From Rhizobacter sp. Root1221 (lineage in GTDB: Bacteria; Pseudomonadota; Gammaproteobacteria; Burkholderiales; Burkholderiaceae_C): a stretch of DNA of 64,000 bases. The position numbers and the translations under genes are program-made. Below are positions 56,898 to 64,000 of this stretch, piece by piece. The notes beneath the pieces were generated by a model that searched no databases, had not been told where the DNA came from, and saw nothing but the letters and a program-made list of their open reading frames with translations. The DNA lies in the NCBI RefSeq assembly GCF_001425785.1, contig NZ_LMDI01000023.1:262444-326443 (forward strand). Reading direction: 5' to 3'. Positions within the stretch are counted from its first letter, which is position 1. Every line of letters starts with the position of its first letter.

Positions 56898-59330
56898 ATG
56901 GCGACTTCCCGGCTCCGCAAGATCTCGTTCGTGTTCGGTGGGCTGGTGCTGCTCGCCGTGGTCGCCCTCGTGTGGCTCGTGGCCAGTTTCGATCCCAACG
57001 CCTACAAGGGCCTGGCCATCGACTGGATGAAAACCGAACGCCACCGCACGCTGGTGATCGACGGGCCCATCAAGCTCTCGGTGTTTCCGCGGCTCACGGT
57101 GCAGCTGTCGGCGGTGACCCTGAGTGAACGCGACAAACCCGACACCTTCGCCCACCTCGACGACGTGTCGCTGTCGGTGGCGGTGATGCCGCTGCTGCGC
57201 AAGCGCCTGGAGGTGGACCGCATCGCCGCACGCGGCCTGCGGGCCACCTACCGCCGCGCCGCCGACGGCACCACCAACATCGACGACCTGCTGGACAAGC
57301 AGAAGCCCGACCCCGTGGCCGAAGGCGGCCCGAAGGGTGAAGCGCTCGCGTTCGACGTGCAATCGATCCGGTTCGACGACCTGCGGCTCACGGTGCACGA
57401 CGCACTCGCCAAGATCGACGGCGACCTGGCCATCACCACGTTCAGCACCGGCCGATTGGCCGACCAGCGCGAATCGCCCATCGAACTGGATGCACAGCTG
57501 GCACTCACCCAACCCGCGTTGGCCGGCCGGCTGAGTGGCAAGACCCTGCTCAAGCTCGACCTGAAGACCAGTTCGGTAGCGCTGCGCGACATGCAGCTCG
57601 CCTGGGCCGGGGATGCGTTCGGCATCAAGGCGCTCGACACCAGGGTCACCGGCGCCCTTGCCTACGACGGCGCCGCCGGCACGCTGTCGGCCGACAACCT
57701 CGACGCCCGCATCGGTGCGGTGCTGGGCGCGTTGCGCCTGGACGGTTCGCAGGTGGCGCTCAAGGCGTTCGGCTACGACCCGGCCAAACAGCAACTTTCG
57801 CTCGACCAGTTGAAGGTGCGCATCGCCGGCAAGCAGGACGGCCACCCACTCAAGCTCGACCTCGACTGGCCCACGCTCGCGGTGAAGGGCAACACGCTCA
57901 GTGGCGGGCCGGTGACCGGCGCGCTGTCGCTCCAAGGGCCCACGGCCATCGACGCCACCTTCAAGTCGGCCGCGCCGAAGGGCAATTTCGAGCGCATCGA
58001 GGTGCCGGCGTTCGAGACCACGCTGAAGGGCAGCAGCGGGCCCCGCCGGCTGGGCGGCACCGTGCGGTCCGACCTGCGGCTCGACGTGGCCGGGCGCGTG
58101 CTGTCGGTGGAAGCACTCGTGGCGCGGCTGCGCATCGAGGAACCCTCACTGCAGCCGCTGGCGCTCAACGTGAACGGTCGCGCCACGGCGTCCGCCGACG
58201 CGGCCTCGTGGAAGCTGTCGGGTGACATCAACACGAACCCGTTCGACACCGACGGACAGGTGCGCCTGGCCGACAAGCCGATGGCCATCACCGCATCGGC
58301 GAATTTCAAGGCGCTCGACCTGAACCGCCTGCTGCCGGCCGCCTCGGCCACCACCGCACCAGCGGCCTCCGCACCGGCCGGCGGCGGTGCGGGTGACGCG
58401 GCACCGGTCGATCTGTCCGCACTCAAGTCGATGCAGGGCCGGCTCAGCCTGCGCGCCGGCACATTCGCGTTCCGGCAGTACCGGGCGGCCAACCTGGCAC
58501 TGGACGCCACGCTGTCGGGCGGGGTGTTACGCGCGAGCCCGTTCGCGGCCGACCTGTGGAAGGGCCGGCTCGACATGGCGGTGACCGCCGACGCCGGCGC
58601 GAACCGGGTGGCCGCGAAAGGCGCGGCCACGGGCATCGACGTGGCCGCGCTGCTGAAGGACGTGGCAGACAAGGACCTGCTGGAGGGCCGGGGCCGCGTG
58701 TCGTTCGACCTCGACACCGCGGGCCGCACCGTGGGCCAGATGAAGGCCCGGCTGCACGGCCAGGCAGGCCTGCAGTTGCAGGACGGGGCCATCAAGGGCA
58801 TCAACCTCGCGAAACAGCTGCGCCAGGCGCGCGCGGCGCTGTCGATGAAGGCTGATGCCGACACCCGGGCCACCGCCACCGAAAAGACCGACTTCTCGGA
58901 ACTGAGCGCATCGTTCGCCATCACCGACGGCATCGCCCGCAGCAGCGACCTGAGTGTCAAGAGCCCGTTCCTGCGCCTGGGCGGCGAGGGCCTGGTCGAC
59001 ATCCCGAAAAGCCGCATCGACTACACCGTGCGGGCCACGGTGGCCGAAACCTCGAAGGGCCAGGGGGGTGCCGAACTGGCCGAGTTGCGCGGGGTCACCA
59101 TCCCCGTGCAGTTGACCGGGCCGCTCGATGCCGTGGCCTGGCGCATCCGCTGGTCGGCGGTGGCGGCCGACGTGCTGAAGAGCCAGGTGGGGAAAAAGGT
59201 GGAGGAGCGGCTCAAGGACAAGCTGAGCGAACGCCTCGGCCTGCCGCCGCGCAGCGCCAGTGCACCGGAAGGGGGCGCCTCGCGTCCGGAGGACGAGCTG
59301 AAGCGCAAGCTGCGGGGTCTCTTCAAGTAG
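56898..59330 (+). CDS. AsmA-family envelope protein
   Basis: This 810-residue protein has one N-terminal membrane helix (ISFVFGGLVLLAVVALVWLV) followed by SFDPNAYKGLAIDWMKTERH and LVIDGPIKLSVFPRLTVQLS, the AsmA N-terminal signature. The long middle is beta-rich with many short strands. Near the C-terminus are VQLTGPLDAVAWRIRWSAVA and an Arg/Lys-rich tail. AsmA-like proteins span the periplasm and are linked to outer-membrane lipid and LPS homeostasis. The ATG at 56898 is preferred to a GTG seven codons upstream. Confidence 0.9.
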   Translation: MATSRLRKISFVFGGLVLLAVVALVWLVASFDPNAYKGLAIDWMKTERHRTLVIDGPIKLSVFPRLTVQLSAVTLSERDKPDTFAHLDDVSLSVAVMPLLRKRLEVDRIAARGLRATYRRAADGTTNIDDLLDKQKPDPVAEGGPKGEALAFDVQSIRFDDLRLTVHDALAKIDGDLAITTFSTGRLADQRESPIELDAQLALTQPALAGRLSGKTLLKLDLKTSSVALRDMQLAWAGDAFGIKALDTRVTGALAYDGAAGTLSADNLDARIGAVLGALRLDGSQVALKAFGYDPAKQQLSLDQLKVRIAGKQDGHPLKLDLDWPTLAVKGNTLSGGPVTGALSLQGPTAIDATFKSAAPKGNFERIEVPAFETTLKGSSGPRRLGGTVRSDLRLDVAGRVLSVEALVARLRIEEPSLQPLALNVNGRATASADAASWKLSGDINTNPFDTDGQVRLADKPMAITASANFKALDLNRLLPAASATTAPAASAPAGGGAGDAAPVDLSALKSMQGRLSLRAGTFAFRQYRAANLALDATLSGGVLRASPFAADLWKGRLDMAVTADAGANRVAAKGAATGIDVAALLKDVADKDLLEGRGRVSFDLDTAGRTVGQMKARLHGQAGLQLQDGAIKGINLAKQLRQARAALSMKADADTRATATEKTDFSELSASFAITDGIARSSDLSVKSPFLRLGGEGLVDIPKSRIDYTVRATVAETSKGQGGAELAELRGVTIPVQLTGPLDAVAWRIRWSAVAADVLKSQVGKKVEERLKDKLSERLGLPPRSASAPEGGASRPEDELKRKLRGLFK

Positions 59331-59447
59331 CCAGGCCTTGCGGCTGAGAAAGGCCTCCGGCCGCGCGCAATCCGTCACGAAAAGTGCCCCTGGGCCACAC
59401 CTGGACTGCGCCGCGCGGCGCGTGGCTACCCGGAGAATCCCTTCCCT

Positions 59448-61286
<1,839 letters not shown>

Positions 61287-61352
61287 AATACGCCTTTTGC
61301 ACCGTCCGTCACGGCGGTTGCGCCACCCACCGCGCGTCCGCGCCATCACACC

Positions 61353-62444
<1,092 letters not shown>

Positions 62445-62472
62445 GGCGGCTCGAGCCGTTGCTGCCTATCCT

Positions 62473-62509
62473 GTGATGCCGGCGAAGGCCCCCTGCTGTC
62501 CGGGGAAAA
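62473..62509. repeat. palindrome remnant abutting an IS-end-like sequence
   Basis: From about 62473 the sequence reads like one arm of the palindromic repeat (gatgccggcgaaggcc). It changes at about 62488 into a stretch that agrees with the terminal inverted repeat of the IS at 62690 at 17 of 22 positions (62488-62509). This may be an old insertion scar or chance similarity. Confidence 0.35.
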
Positions 62510-62517
62510 AACAGGCT

Positions 62518-62597
62518 GTCGCCCCGGCGAAGGCCGGGGTCTCCACCTTCTCGCTCAACAGCAGCGTTCCCGTCCACCGCTGGAGATCCCGGCGTTC
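62518..62597. repeat. palindromic repeat element D, cut by the IS
   Basis: The left arm at 62518-62545 (core gtcgccccggcgaaggccgg) pairs with a right arm beginning at 62581 (tggagatcccggcgttc) that breaks off where the IS left end begins at 62598. The spacer is 35 bases. It is the same repeat family as at 11600, 11734, 51616 and 51684. With the remnant at 62473 and the IS end it explains the gene-free stretch 62445-62801. Confidence 0.75.
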
Positions 62598-62689
62598 GCC
62601 CACTACTGTCCGGAATAAATTGGACCGAGGTCACGTAAGTTGTTGCGAGCACTCGCTGTTTGGGATAAATCCCAGAGCGCCAACTCAAC
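62598..62689 (+). repeat. extra tandem copy of the IS left end (92 bp)
   Basis: The 92 bases 62598-62689 are repeated at 62690-62781, with identity ending only at the last base (62689 C against 62781 A). Each copy starts with the terminal inverted repeat of the IS and covers the non-coding leader before the transposase. Only the second copy connects to the gene. This is either an abutting remnant of a second IS copy or a slippage duplication. Confidence 0.9.
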
Positions 62690-64000
62690 GCCCACTACTG
62701 TCCGGAATAAATTGGACCGAGGTCACGTAAGTTGTTGCGAGCACTCGCTGTTTGGGATAAATCCCAGAGCGCCAACTCAAAACAACCGAGGAGCTCGCAA
62801 CATGTTCAGGATAAGCCAGTTCGAAGAGTTGCTGAAGCCGATACCACGGGGTCGTTTCGACTCGCTCGTGGAAAGGCATCGAGCGGATCGCCACTGCAAG
62901 GGCTTCGGTGCCCGCGACCAGCTGCTGGTGATGCTGTGCGGGCAGTGGAGTGATTGCAAGGGGCTTCGGCACACAGTCGAGCACTTCAACACCCACAAAA
63001 ACGTCCACCACCACTTGGGCACGGACGAGGTGCGCAAGTCCACGCTGGCCGACGCCAACGCCAAGCGTTCACCCGAGGTGTTTGCCGATGTCGTGCGATC
63101 CCTCATGAGCGCAGTTCAGGGCGAGGCACGCAGCGGCTGCAGCAAGGTACTTCATCTGCTGGATTCGACTTCGATCACGTTGAAAGGTCGCGAGTTCGAC
63201 CATTGGACGTTGCACAACCGAACCCGGCATACGCAAGGTGTGAAGCTGCACTTGGTGTTCGATGCAAAGACACGGGCGCCGATCTGGCACAGCATCACCG
63301 CTCCGAACGTCAACGACCGGGATGAAGGCGTGAAAGTGCCGATCCAACAGGGCGTGACGTACGTGTTCGACAAGGGCTACTGCGACTACAACTGGTGGTA
63401 CTCCATCGAGCAGCAGGGCGCGCAGTTCGTGACCCGGTTCAAGAAGAACGCATCGCTTGCTATCGAGGAAAACAGGGAAGTTCCCGAGGACGCAGGGGAC
63501 AAGATCCTGAGCGATCAATTGGTCAGGCTAGCCAATCGCAATCCGGGTGGCGGACGACGCAATCGGTACGAGCGGGTACTGCGGCGCATCGAAGTGGCCC
63601 GTGAGGGCAAGGCCGCGTTGATCCTTGCGACCAACGATCTGAGCTCGTCGGCACTGAGCATCGCTCAGGCGTACCAGGATCGCTGGGACATCGAGCTGTT
63701 CTTCAAGTGGATCAAGCAGCACCTGAACATAAAGCGGTTCTTGGGGCGCAGCGAACGAGCGGTGCGAACGCAGATCCTCATTGCCATGATCGCCTACCTG
63801 CTGCTGGTGCTGCACAAGAAGGCGACCGGGTCGCCCAAAACACTATGGGAGTTGCTGTGTGAGGTCAGCTCAAAGCTGTTCATGCGCCCGGACACACAAA
63901 ACCAGTTGTATCGACGACGAAGGCAAGCCGCGCAAGCCTTCGCCGCCGCCCAACCGCCCCTGTTCAACTGAGGGGGAAATTATTCCGGACAGTAGTGGGC
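62690..64000 (+). mobile_element. IS4-family insertion sequence
   Basis: The element spans about 1311 bases from the inner left end at 62690 to the right end at the window edge. The terminal inverted repeat (left from 62690, right 63980-64000) is 21 bases, perfect between the two ends. It holds one transposase gene. Because the window stops at the last base of the right end, any target-site duplication is out of view. It has inserted into palindromic element D, downstream of ychF. Confidence 0.9.
62802..63971 (+). CDS. IS4-family transposase (DDE)
   Basis: This 389-residue transposase has an N-terminal region of the DUF4372 type (FRISQFEELLKPIPRGRFDS), a first Asp in LLDSTSITLKG, and a second Asp in VFDKGYCDYNWW. 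The IS4 signature Y-x2-R-x3-E-x6-K is present exactly in YQDRWDIELFFKWIKQHLNI. No frameshift or stop interrupts it, so it could be active. The ATG at 62802 lies 20 bases beyond the end of the duplicated leader, with GAGGAG nearby as ribosome binding site. Confidence 0.95.
   Translation: MFRISQFEELLKPIPRGRFDSLVERHRADRHCKGFGARDQLLVMLCGQWSDCKGLRHTVEHFNTHKNVHHHLGTDEVRKSTLADANAKRSPEVFADVVRSLMSAVQGEARSGCSKVLHLLDSTSITLKGREFDHWTLHNRTRHTQGVKLHLVFDAKTRAPIWHSITAPNVNDRDEGVKVPIQQGVTYVFDKGYCDYNWWYSIEQQGAQFVTRFKKNASLAIEENREVPEDAGDKILSDQLVRLANRNPGGGRRNRYERVLRRIEVAREGKAALILATNDLSSSALSIAQAYQDRWDIELFFKWIKQHLNIKRFLGRSERAVRTQILIAMIAYLLLVLHKKATGSPKTLWELLCEVSSKLFMRPDTQNQLYRRRRQAAQAFAAAQPPLFN

Noticed and set aside
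59332..59370. Terminator after the AsmA gene (aggcctt ... aaggcct stem)
   Set aside because: The stem is short and followed by no T-run; it may pair but does not meet the usual look of an intrinsic terminator.
62598..62781. CRISPR or phage attachment repeat
   Set aside because: The repeat is the IS left end itself (terminal inverted repeat plus leader), which explains it fully.

Overview
The window reads as chromosomal DNA of a high-GC betaproteobacterium, most likely of the order Burkholderiales. The main support is the conserved block rpoE / YgfX-like / fabF / acpP / fabG / fabD / fabH / plsX / rpmF / DUF177, followed by a divergent YceF-type Maf protein and an RsmI-like methyltransferase. 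I assign no genus. I see no tRNA, rRNA or CRISPR array.

Layout. (1) 1-10.4 kb: envelope-stress sigma factor (cut by the window edge), fatty-acid and phospholipid initiation genes, ribosomal protein L32, nucleotide housekeeping and a RhlE-type RNA helicase. (2) 10.5-14.2 kb: rfbBDAC for dTDP-L-rhamnose. The start of rfbD is duplicated around a palindromic repeat. (3) 14.2-35.05 kb, plus strand: an EPS-associated MarR-type regulator, then a long, tightly overlapping operon. It holds a complete-looking legionaminic-acid pathway (legB, legC, legG, legI, neuD/legH-like, ptmE-like, legF), an N-acetyl-sugar amidotransferase with dedicated HisH and HisF paralogues (predicted acetamidino modification), an unknown lipoprotein, a LbH acyltransferase, a GSA-aminotransferase-like enzyme, an SDR, a flippase, a capsule-type transferase, a polymerase and a GT2. 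A WecA/MraY-type phosphoglycosyl transferase follows. (4) 35.08-50.0 kb, minus strand: a second surface-polysaccharide operon with wbpB/wbpD/wbpE homologues, a second flippase, an LbH acyltransferase, three GT4 glycosyltransferases, two methyltransferases, a PglE-like aminotransferase, a PglC-like initiating transferase, a WbpM/CapD-type dehydratase, and rmd and gmd for GDP-D-rhamnose. The two operons converge at a strong hairpin near 35.06 kb. (5) 50.1-62.4 kb: lysS, tandem palindromic repeats beside a small GIY-YIG protein, a DUF3108 protein, an M61 peptidase, dsbC, a UbiH-family monooxygenase, an AsmA-like protein, a hybrid histidine kinase and ychF. (6) 62.5-64.0 kb: an IS4-family insertion sequence whose left end is tandemly duplicated and which sits in a palindromic repeat.

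Working together, regions 2-4 would make activated rhamnoses (dTDP-L and GDP-D), an acetamidino nonulosonic acid, a 4-amino-6-deoxy sugar and a diamino-uronic acid, and assemble them on undecaprenyl phosphate by a Wzx/Wzy-type route. The window therefore looks like one of this organism's main O-antigen/exopolysaccharide loci between housekeeping anchors. The least explained parts are the lipoprotein at 24.4 kb, the acyltransferase/aminotransferase/SDR trio after it, and the family of roughly 60-90 bp palindromic repeats (11.6, 51.6 and 62.5 kb).
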